This document shows, piece by piece, positions 30,954 through 40,629 of a stretch of DNA of 64,000 nt. Location of the stretch: positions 9,486,001 through 9,550,000 of the forward strand of contig OX359249.1 of the NCBI GenBank assembly GCA_947179485.1, read 5' to 3'. The notes under the pieces are model-generated. The model made no database searches and was not told where the DNA came from. It was given only the letters and a program-made list of their open reading frames with translations. The stretch is from Allacma fusca (Eukaryota; Arthropoda; Collembola; Symphypleona; Sminthuridae). Every line of letters starts with the position of its first letter. The first letter of the stretch is position 1. The translations under genes were made by a program, and so were the position numbers.

Positions 30954-33900
30954 TTACTGGGGGTGCGTCCCCCTCTGTGAGTTTCCCGACGGATATGGGC
31001 TAGATTGTCTTTTGTGTGGGCAATTTCTCCTCAGATGGCCCATCTCTCCACATCCGAAACATTTTAGGTCGGTTTGAGTGGATTCTAGCGCCAATTGTCC
31101 CGGTATCGGTTGTGACTGCTCCTGGCGGTCTGGTTGATTTCTCCAAGAGTTGTTTCTGTCGGTGCTTTGGCTGTTCCGGTCCCTGGAGTTAGTTCTACTC
31201 CTGTTGTTATTGTTATTGTACTGTTGGGGTCGCTGACCTCCTGGGTTATTGTTTGGCTGGTAACCCTGGTTCTGGTAACCTTGTGGGTTGGCCTGAATTT
31301 GTTGCATGCCAGGGTTGGCGTACCCTGCATTTTGCCCTTGACCGTATCCTTGTTGAGGTACGTATCCTTGAGATGGTCCATACCCTTGGGTAGGTGCATA
31401 ACCTTGGAATGGTGCATAACCTTGTTGTGGTGGGTATCCTTGATTCGGATTAAACCCTTGGGGTGGCATAAAGCCTTGAGTTTGATTAAATCCTTGGCTG
31501 TTATAGCCGTTGTAGGACTGATTGTATCCTTGGTTCATCTGCTGGTCATTCCACTGACGATTTCCCTGGTTGTTAGGGTTGTTGTTGTAGTATTGTCGGT
31601 TCGGACTTTGTCTAGATCCGAAGTTTTGGTTCCGCTGCGGGTAACCTTGGTTGTTGGAGCTGTTGCCATCATTTCTGTACTGAGGCCTACTCCTGTCTTG
31701 ATTATTGTAGAATCTCTCAGGTGTTGGAGATCTACCTCGGTTCCCATAATTTCTTCGGTCATCGTACCCTTGGTTGTTACGTCCCCTGTCCGGGTAGTTG
31801 TTATTGTTACTGTAACCTGGGCTGGAACTCCGTGAGTTGTTGAAGTTTCCCTGACCTGGACTTCGTCCCCGTTGGTCATTGGGTCTATTCTCAGGTCTCC
31901 GATAGTCCTGTTGTTCTCTCACTGCAGCTATTTTCACTACAGTTGTTTCCGCTGGAACGGGTTTCATTCCGGAGGTTAATTTCTCCAACATTTCTTGGAC
32001 TTTGGCAAATCTTGTCTCAATAGATTCCGCGCCGTCCGTCTTTCGGTCTTCATCATACTGCTTGATTCCCTCTATGAAATCTGCTACAGTCCCTGCTGTC
32101 CATCCTCGGCAGAAAACTATGTATTCGGATGTTAACCCTGCGCGTAAGAGTCTGATTTTCTCCAGTTCGGGCATAAATCTGTCGACTCTGTTGATTAGTG
32201 CTAATTTCGCATCTATGTATGCGCATGGATCTTCATCCGTATTCATCTTTCGCTTTTCCATTAGTGTACGTATCATTTGGTCGGTGATACTGTACCTTAT
32301 TAAAAATTCCTCCCTGAATTCGTCCCAGTTAATGGTGTCGTAGGGTAGTTCCTCATGTAATCTTCGTTCGGCAATCCAATTTCTGATCCAATCCCTGACG
32401 GGTGGGTCAAAGATGATCTGTACGTATTGCATCCTGGTTATGATGGTATCTCCTCCGAACCTGTTGGTCTGAAGTTCGGCTGTTGCGAAAGCTGTCTCTG
32501 GGTCATCTACACCCGGTTTGAATTCTACTTTGGGAAACATGAGGGCGGTCATGTCGTCGTCCAGATGTCTCCTTGGAATTATTCGTACTTGTTCTTGGTC
32601 TGCAACTTCCTCAATACGTATTCCCTGATTGCGATTGAGTGGTACGTATGGGTTGATGATGTTAACGTTGACCTGGTTAAAGAAATTATTTCTGTTCACA
32701 ATCTGTCTATTCCTCCAGTTGTCGAAGGCCTCAAAGTCGTGAGGGTTACTTGAGTTGCTACTGCTGGAGCTGGATGATGAGCTACTTCCTCCGGAACTTC
32801 CGGGGTCACTCCTTGCTCTCTGTCTGCCTCCGATGTGTCTACCTCCTCTTGAGCCTCCTCGACCTGGATTTGACCGTGATTGTGATGGTCGCTGGTTGTG
32901 GGAGTTGTTGTTATTAGCTCCTCTCGGCTGGTTTCCTCTCCCTGATCCACTTGGTCCTGGGCCTGGTGGTCTGGGCTGGTTATTTCCAATTTGACGGCGT
33001 GCTCGTAAGGGTTTACGTCTCTTTCTGACTTGAGTGAGTACAACTTGAGTTTCCGGACTAAGGTCTCGGAGTCGGATTCTTGGGAAGAAGTGGGTTTCTC
33101 CGGTATTATCCACAAATCGGACTTCCTCTTGTATCTCTTCGTCTCTTTCGATTGCTCTGAACGCTGCGTCGTAGGCGTCGTCTATAGAGATTCTTATGGT
33201 AAATTGACCTGGTACTTCTGGAATAATGAAGTCTTCTTCGTCAACTCCAATAAAAATGTGGTCTGTCTCTTCACTAGACTGTGTACTGTTATGCTGACCA
33301 CTCTCACGTCTTGGAGTGTCTCTCTGTACTACCTGCTCTTCTTCTTCCTCGCTGGACGTGTCACTCAAGATTTCTACGTTAGGGTCGTGAATTAATCTAT
33401 TCAATGCCTCTTGGTGGTCGTGTTCGTTCTCAATTTCTTCCAAGAAGCCTGGTGGTACCCTTTGTCTGCGAACGCCGTTCGGTAGACTGATGTGTCGATG
33501 GTAAAGTCTGAAATTGGGTGCGATGTAGCTGGAGATCTGTCCTGGATCTAGCGATCTTCGGGTAATTATATTCCAGAAGGTAAATATCGGGTGTTCACTC
33601 AGAACAATTTCTTCGTGTTCAGCTCTTGTGGCTGCAAACGCTTCAAAATTTGAATCTCTAGCTGGTCTAAACCTTCGTTGTATGATTCCGTCCCTTCTGT
33701 TATAGTAGATCAGGCGTCTCACTTGACCTGTCCAAGTTGCTTCGTTCTCTACCCCCTGGTTTCTGAATCTGTCTTGTTGTCTCGCGATCTTAGAGTATTG
33801 TCTTACTGTTACTCTGCTTGGTACTAGCTCGTCTTCGGTTGCTTCGTTCTCGCTGGTGTATACTCTGCCACTTGGTCCTGTCCAAATGTTAACTCCGTAT

Positions 33901-36900
33901 TGTAAGTCGTCAAGCCAACTGACTTTACCTTGACTTGTGGTTGGAGTTGTTGTTACTCGAGATGGTCCTGCTACTGCTGAATTTGGTCTGACGGGGACAG
34001 CTGGAGCCGTCGGCGTCGTTGGTCGGTTTGCTGACCTGGTTATGAACCTTCCGGTTGGCCTAGCTGGTACTGCAAAAATTGTTGCTGCACGTGTTGTTGA
34101 TGCAGGTGTTGTTGTCCGTGACCTTAAGGTGTCACCTTGGACGTATGACCCGTTGCTTATCGATGTTTGTTCCGAAGGTGGTGGTTGTGGTGCTGTTACA
34201 AGCTCTCCGCCTTCTATGATGGTCCTGTCGTTGTTGGTTGCTCGTTGCAGGATGTCTCGACCTCGTAAGTTGTGGCGGTGTATACCTGTGCGTCCTATCG
34301 GTAGGCTGTTGTATAACGAGCCTCTCGGTGATTGATAGACGGTAAACCTGTCTTGGGGTCTAAATGCCTGATAGTAAGTACCTGTGTCAGAATTTCTGAT
34401 GGTATTTGCAATAGTCAATGACGGATTCTGTTCCCGTAGTTGTCTCCCTACTTGCACCAATGTTCTTAAAGCTGTTTCACTAACGTCAAGGGGTGGTGCT
34501 CGCAACGCGTGCACGGGTGGATGTACGTAGATTCGACCTCCCGGTGACTGATAAACTCGGTGTACCAGTTGGTCGTTGTTGGTTGTCTGGGTGGAATCTG
34601 TGTTGACGTACAACTTTGTTGTTGTTAAATCCCTCTTAACGTTAGCCTGCGATGTACTACCAATTTGGGTGGTCTCGACCTCCTCAGTTGGTGTCTCCAA
34701 ATCGTCCTGGGTAGGTTGTGACCTAAATTGCAGGTTAGGTTGAGTTGGTCGATTCCTTGGCGTATTTTCCGTTGAAACCTGTCTATTCTGACTGGTTGGT
34801 GAGATGTGTACTGGATTAATCTGCTGTGTTATTTCGTGAGAGTTGCTATGTCGGCTTGATTGCCCCCTATCACCGGTTGTGGGTGTTGAGCGACAGGAAT
34901 TATTGGACCTCGGAGTTCCTCCCGGTTGTGCCGTAGAGCTCCCTGCTGGTGTCTGATTACCTGTCTGGACTGTGGGTGATGTAATGGGTGCTCTTGGGCT
35001 ACCCTTCTGAGCGGCTGTCTCGCAACGGCTGTTGCTTGGTTTCTCACGTGTCGCAATCCCTTGTGGACTGGTTCTGGGATTTAAGTTGCTGTTCTCCTCA
35101 GCACTCTTTACCCTATAATGTCCTCTCACCGATTTCTGGAAAAGTTGTGACCTAGGTGATGAGTAATCTACCTGGTTACTGTCCGTCACCTGGTTATTTG
35201 GTCTGAGATGGTCACGATCGGAGTTACTTGACTTCCGATTTCGAGGGGTTGTTAAACCTGCTTGAAGTGTCGCTGAGGCTATTGCCTGGGCTATAGCCTT
35301 GTTGATTGAGCTTGAGCTGGTATTCAAGCTTTCCGGTGAAATTCGTCGTGGCGTAACGGGTTGTACTGTAGGTTCGCCTGAGATGGTCCTTAGCGTAGAT
35401 CTAGATGCTGGTTCTAATAAACCCGTAACCGGATTCCGTGTTACTGGTGGGTTTCGTTGGTCGTACCTAAGGTACCTGCTAATGATGTCGTCAGCACTGG
35501 AGTCGATTACACTTTGCTGGGTGGTCCCGTTGTTGTTTGGATCTCGTTCTGGACCTGGCCTATTCTCGTTGCTGACTCGTCTTTCTTGTCGCTGTTGACC
35601 AAATTCTAGATTTTCACTAAGTCTTCCGGATTGTATCACGGTCGTGTACCTAGGTGTATCGTTGAAGAAAATCTGGCTATCCTGGTGTGCCTGATGGCTT
35701 CTCAACGACAATACCCGGTGCTCTAAAAGGTTTCGGATGACGTCTGTGGGGATGACAATGTTATCCCTGACGTTCCGACCGTACTCAAAGGCACGTGTAC
35801 GTAACACTTCCCTTTCTTCCCTATTCGGATCTCTGTTGTTGTCCCTTCTGTGGGTGACTTCAGCTAATCTAAGGAAAAAATGTGTCCACTGGACTGTACC
35901 TGTATAAAGATTTTGAGCTAACCTGTGATACACCTCTATCAGTTGTCCTTCCAATCCTCGAACTACCAGAAAATTTTCCACTGAGTTCCGTTGGAAGCCT
36001 GCGGTGGTCACTAATTGTTGAAACGAACCTGCTGGTACTATCACACCTGTACCTGTCACTAATTGTACGAAATTTTCTTCCACTCTTTGGATGTTATCTA
36101 GCCCTTCTCTGATCGGTGGTAGCTGATCCTCGACTGGGCCTTCCTGTTCTGTAGACTCAGACACCCGGCTGAGTGTCCTTTGAAAGCCTACGTCTCCTCT
36201 ATTGGAAAATCCTGGAGATGGTCTTGATAGAAACCTGTCTCGTACAAGTTGTTGTATGTCTGGTTGTTGGGAGACTGTAGTATTCGACTGTGAAGCCTTA
36301 CGGTGGTCACTGATGCTTAAATTTGATAACTGCTGATTTAATTGAGTAGTGACCTGGTCACGATCACTCCCTATACTGTTATTAGTACGTGGCAATCCTG
36401 TTGGTGAGTCACCTTGTTCGCTCTGTTCAGTTGACTCGTCCGATTGAGTTATTGCTAGATTGTCCCTAAATGATGAGTGTGTACTGAGATTCCCTTGCTG
36501 GATAATCTCTGGTGTACTAGTTGCTATAGCTATTGGTTTGTTGGAATCCTCCAATTCATCCAATTCCGTTGAGCTTTGCTGATTAACCTGTTGTTCTGTT
36601 TGTCCAGTAGCCTTGCTGCACATTCCTTGACTTTGTACATCCTGTTGGGATTGTATGCTCGTGTCTTGAGGAATGTCTCCGTTGCCAACTGGGTTTGTCA
36701 GGTTGCTGACAACCACATTGTTGGGTGATTCATTGGTCACGTCTTCCATCTCACTTTCTGGAGTTGCGAATCCTTGCTCACCCTCCTCTACGCTTGTATG
36801 ATTGCTTCCATGATCCGTGATGATTTCAAATGATGACGTGGCAGCGCTACTAGTTGGTCTTTCCTCAGGTTGATTAAATTGCGACAGGATTTCCCTGATC

Positions 36901-37520
36901 GTTGGGTCAGCGTCGTGACTGACAAAAACCATGTCTCCTCTAGCATTTAGCATGAATTCGCCTGTGGCCTCAACCTCCTGGTCTTGTTGGACCTGTTGGC
37001 CCTCCAGGTTGGTTACCTCGAGGTCGCGTAATTCTCGTTGCATAGCTAGTCTATGGAGATTTTGTCCTTGCACCACCTTTGTTTTTGAAAACTTTGGTGT
37101 TTGTGCTGTCGATACTGTTGGTGTTCGTTTAGGACTGGTTGCCGTACCTGTTACAGGTGTTGACACCGTGTCCAAGAACACATCCATGCTCTCATCATTA
37201 TTGTCAGGATTATCTCCGTGCCCCGTGGCCTGCGAGCCCGATGGACTTTGTGCAGATAATGCCAGGGTTGTACTGCCGGATTCTTCCATGACTGTAGATG
37301 TCGAAGCTGAAGATGTCGAAAAGAGGTCTACACCTGCCGTTGCTGTATTAGCTTTGGCTTTTGCTGCTTTCCTCTCCTCTTTCCTGCGGGCGAGGATCTC
37401 CTCCAAGCCTGTTTCATTCTGTGGCACTGGTCCTGCCGATCGCGTAGTCCTTCGAGATGGTATTGAAGGTGCAGGTGGTGGTTCCCTTCTTGATGGATGT
37501 TGGTTCTTTTCGGGTTCCAT
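30954..37520 (-). CDS. gag: Gag, 2188 aa, with capsid, QGY-rich linker and zinc knuckle
   Basis: Structural protein of the particle. Residues 1-1570 are mostly disordered (Q, S, T, N, P, R), with island-like structured parts near 450-620 and 1020-1130. Three YQSP-G/R-G-type motifs lie in the middle. A long Ser run (about 1580-1590) precedes the capsid-like region at about 1650-1850 (MQYVQIIFDPPVRDWIRNWI, FREEFLIRYSI, KLALINRVDRFMPELEKIRL). A low-complexity R/N/G/Y linker contains about ten QGY/QGF repeats (about 2000-2085). A CX2CX4HX4C zinc knuckle (CFGCGEMGHLRRNC) is at 2154-2167. The stop TAA lies 20 nt before the pol ATG. A GGGAAAC slippery site at codons 2178-2180 can shift ribosomes into pol. 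Ordinary Gag proteins are 300-600 aa, so the 1600-residue N-terminal extension is exceptional. Confidence 0.9.
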   Translation of the reverse strand: MEPEKNQHPSRREPPPAPSIPSRRTTRSAGPVPQNETGLEEILARRKEERKAAKAKANTATAGVDLFSTSSASTSTVMEESGSTTLALSAQSPSGSQATGHGDNPDNNDESMDVFLDTVSTPVTGTATSPKRTPTVSTAQTPKFSKTKVVQGQNLHRLAMQRELRDLEVTNLEGQQVQQDQEVEATGEFMLNARGDMVFVSHDADPTIREILSQFNQPEERPTSSAATSSFEIITDHGSNHTSVEEGEQGFATPESEMEDVTNESPNNVVVSNLTNPVGNGDIPQDTSIQSQQDVQSQGMCSKATGQTEQQVNQQSSTELDELEDSNKPIAIATSTPEIIQQGNLSTHSSFRDNLAITQSDESTEQSEQGDSPTGLPRTNNSIGSDRDQVTTQLNQQLSNLSISDHRKASQSNTTVSQQPDIQQLVRDRFLSRPSPGFSNRGDVGFQRTLSRVSESTEQEGPVEDQLPPIREGLDNIQRVEENFVQLVTGTGVIVPAGSFQQLVTTAGFQRNSVENFLVVRGLEGQLIEVYHRLAQNLYTGTVQWTHFFLRLAEVTHRRDNNRDPNREEREVLRTRAFEYGRNVRDNIVIPTDVIRNLLEHRVLSLRSHQAHQDSQIFFNDTPRYTTVIQSGRLSENLEFGQQRQERRVSNENRPGPERDPNNNGTTQQSVIDSSADDIISRYLRYDQRNPPVTRNPVTGLLEPASRSTLRTISGEPTVQPVTPRRISPESLNTSSSSINKAIAQAIASATLQAGLTTPRNRKSSNSDRDHLRPNNQVTDSNQVDYSSPRSQLFQKSVRGHYRVKSAEENSNLNPRTSPQGIATREKPSNSRCETAAQKGSPRAPITSPTVQTGNQTPAGSSTAQPGGTPRSNNSCRSTPTTGDRGQSSRHSNSHEITQQINPVHISPTSQNRQVSTENTPRNRPTQPNLQFRSQPTQDDLETPTEEVETTQIGSTSQANVKRDLTTTKLYVNTDSTQTTNNDQLVHRVYQSPGGRIYVHPPVHALRAPPLDVSETALRTLVQVGRQLREQNPSLTIANTIRNSDTGTYYQAFRPQDRFTVYQSPRGSLYNSLPIGRTGIHRHNLRGRDILQRATNNDRTIIEGGELVTAPQPPPSEQTSISNGSYVQGDTLRSRTTTPASTTRAATIFAVPARPTGRFITRSANRPTTPTAPAVPVRPNSAVAGPSRVTTTPTTSQGKVSWLDDLQYGVNIWTGPSGRVYTSENEATEDELVPSRVTVRQYSKIARQQDRFRNQGVENEATWTGQVRRLIYYNRRDGIIQRRFRPARDSNFEAFAATRAEHEEIVLSEHPIFTFWNIITRRSLDPGQISSYIAPNFRLYHRHISLPNGVRRQRVPPGFLEEIENEHDHQEALNRLIHDPNVEILSDTSSEEEEEQVVQRDTPRRESGQHNSTQSSEETDHIFIGVDEEDFIIPEVPGQFTIRISIDDAYDAAFRAIERDEEIQEEVRFVDNTGETHFFPRIRLRDLSPETQVVLTQVRKRRKPLRARRQIGNNQPRPPGPGPSGSGRGNQPRGANNNNSHNQRPSQSRSNPGRGGSRGGRHIGGRQRARSDPGSSGGSSSSSSSSSSNSSNPHDFEAFDNWRNRQIVNRNNFFNQVNVNIINPYVPLNRNQGIRIEEVADQEQVRIIPRRHLDDDMTALMFPKVEFKPGVDDPETAFATAELQTNRFGGDTIITRMQYVQIIFDPPVRDWIRNWIAERRLHEELPYDTINWDEFREEFLIRYSITDQMIRTLMEKRKMNTDEDPCAYIDAKLALINRVDRFMPELEKIRLLRAGLTSEYIVFCRGWTAGTVADFIEGIKQYDEDRKTDGAESIETRFAKVQEMLEKLTSGMKPVPAETTVVKIAAVREQQDYRRPENRPNDQRGRSPGQGNFNNSRSSSPGYSNNNNYPDRGRNNQGYDDRRNYGNRGRSPTPERFYNNQDRSRPQYRNDGNSSNNQGYPQRNQNFGSRQSPNRQYYNNNPNNQGNRQWNDQQMNQGYNQSYNGYNSQGFNQTQGFMPPQGFNPNQGYPPQQGYAPFQGYAPTQGYGPSQGYVPQQGYGQGQNAGYANPGMQQIQANPQGYQNQGYQPNNNPGGQRPQQYNNNNNRSRTNSRDRNSQSTDRNNSWRNQPDRQEQSQPIPGQLALESTQTDLKCFGCGEMGHLRRNCPHKRQSSPYPSGNSQRGTHPQ
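30957..30987 (-). promoter_or_regulatory. -1 ribosomal frameshift signal at the gag-pol overlap
   Basis: On the sense strand the heptamer GGGAAAC (30987-30981) is read in the gag frame as G GGA AAC, the canonical X XXY YYZ arrangement. A 7-nt spacer (TCACAGA) is followed by GGGGG ACGCA CCCCC, a 5-bp GC hairpin, ending just before the gag TAA. Pol is in the -1 frame relative to gag and open back to 30999, so a shift here gives a Gag-Pol protein of about 4,570 aa. Confidence 0.75.
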
Positions 37521-37829
37521 ACCTGTAAACGTCCTAACTTTTTCTGGATGGGCTGAAAAATGCTAAGGCGTTTCGTAGAGTTTGGTTTTATGAATTTGTT
37601 TTGACGGTTGTGAGAGTTCGTTTGTCAATTCCAATCCTGAAAACCTTCTTAAAACTTATGCCAAATTTCAACTTAAACCGTTTCCTAAAATTTTGCCTTG
37701 TATGCCTATGCTTATGTAACTCTAGTTGTTAAACTTAGTTGTGCCAATTGGTGATGATAACTTGGAAAAGAAATTTTTCTGTGCTTATAACCTAAGTGTT
37801 CATTCCCTGAACGTCCCTAACTTTAGCTG

Positions 37830-38150
37830 TGACCTGTCTTAAAACTTAATCTCTGTAATCCTAACGTTTCCAATAAGTACCTCCTGGTGTTACCACCTGA
37901 ATCTCCTTAAAGCCTAAACTTTTTAATCTTAATTTTTCGTTAAAACTTAATCCTTTTAAACCTAGACTGTCGTAAACTTACTTTCTTTAGACTTAAACTC
38001 CTTAAGACCTATTCCCCTTAAAACTTAGTGTCCTTTGAAACTTAACCTTCCCTAAACTTAGTCTCCTGGATCCTATCCTCCTTAAAACTTAGCGCTCTTA
38101 AACTTACTCACCTTAAAACTTAACCCTCTTAAACTTACTTATTTGCAATG
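37830..38150. repeat. Degenerate short tandem repeat in the leader
   Basis: The plus strand shows many variants of CCTTAAAACTTA or TCTTAAACTTA at intervals of about 15-25 nt (for example near 37842, 37953, 38012, 38032, 38082, 38112 and 38120). Spacing is irregular and units have drifted, so it looks like an old simple repeat. Confidence 0.6.
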
Positions 38151-38200
38151 GCTAGTTGCGTCTAACTCCGTAAACTATCAGTCTTATTGTCAATCAACAC

Positions 38201-39954
38201 TCCTCACATTCGGGCCGGTGTTGCCTAAATTCCCTAAATACTCCTGTAATGATTCCCAGAATTAATAAGGACTGTATTCCTCGCTACTAATTACCCTTCT
38301 GCCCCAAAGGATATGTTTCGCGTCCTAATTCGTACCTAAGAACTTCCTTGAACCGATCCTACCATCAGCAAGGCTTGTATCTGTTGTAGACAGCAAAAAC
38401 TGAAAGCACCAGAATTTACTGAATTTCTATCCCTATAACCAACTCTCAAAAACCATGAGCCTGTGGTTTCTTATGCCAAATCTCTCTACTCTAGCAAAAT
38501 CCTTCGAGAATGGCTAATCTTATGATGCACTCAAAACCATGAGTCATCTATGGAAGAAGTAATAAATATGAAAGTCCCTATGTATGGCCATAGCTGGAAA
38601 CCGCATACACAGATTTTAAAGTGAACCTCCGTGCTTTGGAATGTCCCCTGTTATCCTATCCACTAAACCATGGACCTCCTTACTAGTAATAGTCATTGCT
38701 GTTACCTATCCGCTAGCTCGGGCACATTACAAACATATACCTATATCGGTGCGTCAATCATAGCCTCTCCGATTACCTCTAGTAGGTCACAGGCTTATCG
38801 GTACTTTTGTCGGCACTCCATCCGATCACCTCCGTGCTTGGAATGACTCGAACCCTACTAAACCATAAGGTCCCTCATAATCTTCCTAGCCTCTCGGATT
38901 CTACGTATACTAAACTTATACACAACAATGATTCCGCTCACATTTCGGCCCTTGAATCCCTAAAAACTACGTAGATGAGAATTTTCTTATATGTATGCTT
39001 ATGTACTATGCCAATGTGTCCACGCTCAATATACCTCGGCCCTTTTGACTAAATTTTGTTCAAACCTTAATTAAACTGTCCTAATCACCTCGGCGCTCAT
39101 AATCGGCCCTTCCGAACAAATTTTGTTCACCTTACATACTATATTCTTTAGATGGTCTGATCTACCTATGCTCTCTAACTGAGCTATGTAGGTTTTGATT
39201 TGCAAAATGACTAACTGAAATCTGATAAGCTCCGTGCTCACATTCGGCCTTCCGGATTAACTTTACGGTCCTAATATTTGCCAAAACCATGACAAATTAT
39301 GTCCTAATTACCCAGCGCACAAAACGGCATTTCTGGTAGAAATGGAAAGATGGAAGAAGAAAAGATTTTTTGTGAAAAGCTTATGATAGATCCTATTGTT
39401 ACCCGTGTAAACCTACACATCAGATAAAGAAAGTAATTTTCAGCGAAAGAGTTTTAATTGGGTTTTGCCACCTTGCCATGGGGCTCTTAATTACGTAATT
39501 TGGAGATAAAGACTTTAAAGGCATTTGCGCTCGGTAACGGCCCTTCAAATGTACTTATACTAGAAGGAGAAAGATGTAGAGAAAGAAGAGAGTGAAAACA
39601 TTATTTTGAGTTATTTACTGAAAAGATAGATCGTATTTTGCTTTAAACTAAGCTTGGAAAGTGAATTTTGAGAGTCTTGTCTTAATAAAAAAAAATGTCC
39701 TAATTAATTGAAAGATTTTAATTGTGTTTTGGGTTCCTATCCCCTAGCCTGGGGTTTCCCAAAACTTTAAAAAGTAATTTGAAGAGTTAAAAGAATTTCA
39801 ACGCTCAGAAACGGCCCTTTTGAAATTAACCTTAAAACTTACGAAGAGAAAGATTACTATTATACTGCGCTCAATTAACGTCGGCCCTTCAGCCGGAATA
39901 GTACCCTTTACAATACGAACACTGTTTATGCCTCCGCTCACAACGGCACTTAAG
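38201..39954 (-). repeat. Dispersed 20-24-nt motif, about ten copies, in the leader
   Basis: On the plus strand the motif is (G)CTCA, 3-12 variable bases, then CGGCCCTT (sense strand AAGGGCCG...TGAGC). Copies lie at about 38201 (variant), 38934, 39023, 39094, 39234, 39314 (variant), 39527, 39801, 39867 and 39933 (variant). The conserved GCTCA and CGGCCCTT blocks with a variable interval suggest a conserved RNA or protein site, not a simple tandem repeat. Confidence 0.7.
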
Positions 39955-40629
39955 GCGTCTAAAAAGATAGAAGAAGACTTATTTTACTGGAAGAAGCTAA
40001 TTTTGGTGAAAATTTTGTTATGCACACACACCTACTATGTACTCTGAAAACCACAAAATACATATACATATATGAGCAATTTTCTAATTTAAATATATGA
40101 TTTGTGTCTAAACTCTGGTTAATTACTCCTGAATATTAGCTACGCCTCGTAACTACATGACAAAATTAATATGCTCCTAAACATGAAATTCATGAACCTT
40201 AAAGAAAAATTTGTATTACCTTATTGGACGTCCTCTTCCCCTAATTTTCCGGTTGGAAAGAGTCCCAATTTCACTGGTCACTTAAAATAATATTTCAGGC
40301 CTAAAAAATAGTTCTTTTTATAGTGCCGCACTAGGACTTCTGAACTGTTGTTTGAATCCGCGCGTGATGATAATGGCCAAATTTTCTTTCTTGAGGTAAC
40401 ATTGTTGCATGTTATAACTGCCTTTCACGAGAAGTTTCGGGTGGCCCTGGAGAGAAATGAAACATCACCTCCGTTTCGGACCCCATACTTCCATCTCATG
40501 AATTTTTGAAAACTGCGACCGTACTTGCTACAAAGTTGGTCTTTGTTTCAGGGTCATCCGCAGGTCCCCGACCTACGGATCCTCCGGGTCCTTACCAAAA
40601 AAAAACCCGAAGGCCTGGCAGAAACATCA

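Larger units (their letters stand above)
37521..40629 (-). other. 3.1-kb leader (5' UTR) of the giant element
   Basis: There is no sizeable ORF on the sense strand. It holds about ten copies of a dispersed motif (38201-39954), a C/T- and A-rich degenerate short repeat (about 37830-38150) and, at its end, ACAG|GTATGG around the gag ATG, which could be a splice donor. No tRNA-complementary primer site starting TGG follows the LTR directly; the first bases after it read TGATGTTTCTGCC. Confidence 0.7.

Noticed and set aside
31134..31835. 233-codon open frame on the plus strand
   Set aside because: Antisense to the Q/N/G/Y-rich part of gag. It consists of repeated V/L/P runs produced by the complementary strand of repetitive codons.
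32696..33115. 139-codon frame inside gag, same strand
   Set aside because: T/P/E/H-rich shadow of a low-complexity part of gag with no heptads or domain. It lacks the consistent pattern of the five nested pol ORFs.
36931..37566. 211-codon open frame on the plus strand
   Set aside because: Antisense to the gag N-terminal region; Ser/Cys/Val-rich with no domain. A shadow of gag composition.
40593..40612. TGGTAAGGACC on the sense strand as a primer-binding site
   Set aside because: It lies about 33 nt from the LTR and the matching plus strand does not look like a tRNA T-arm and acceptor end. Too weak to annotate.
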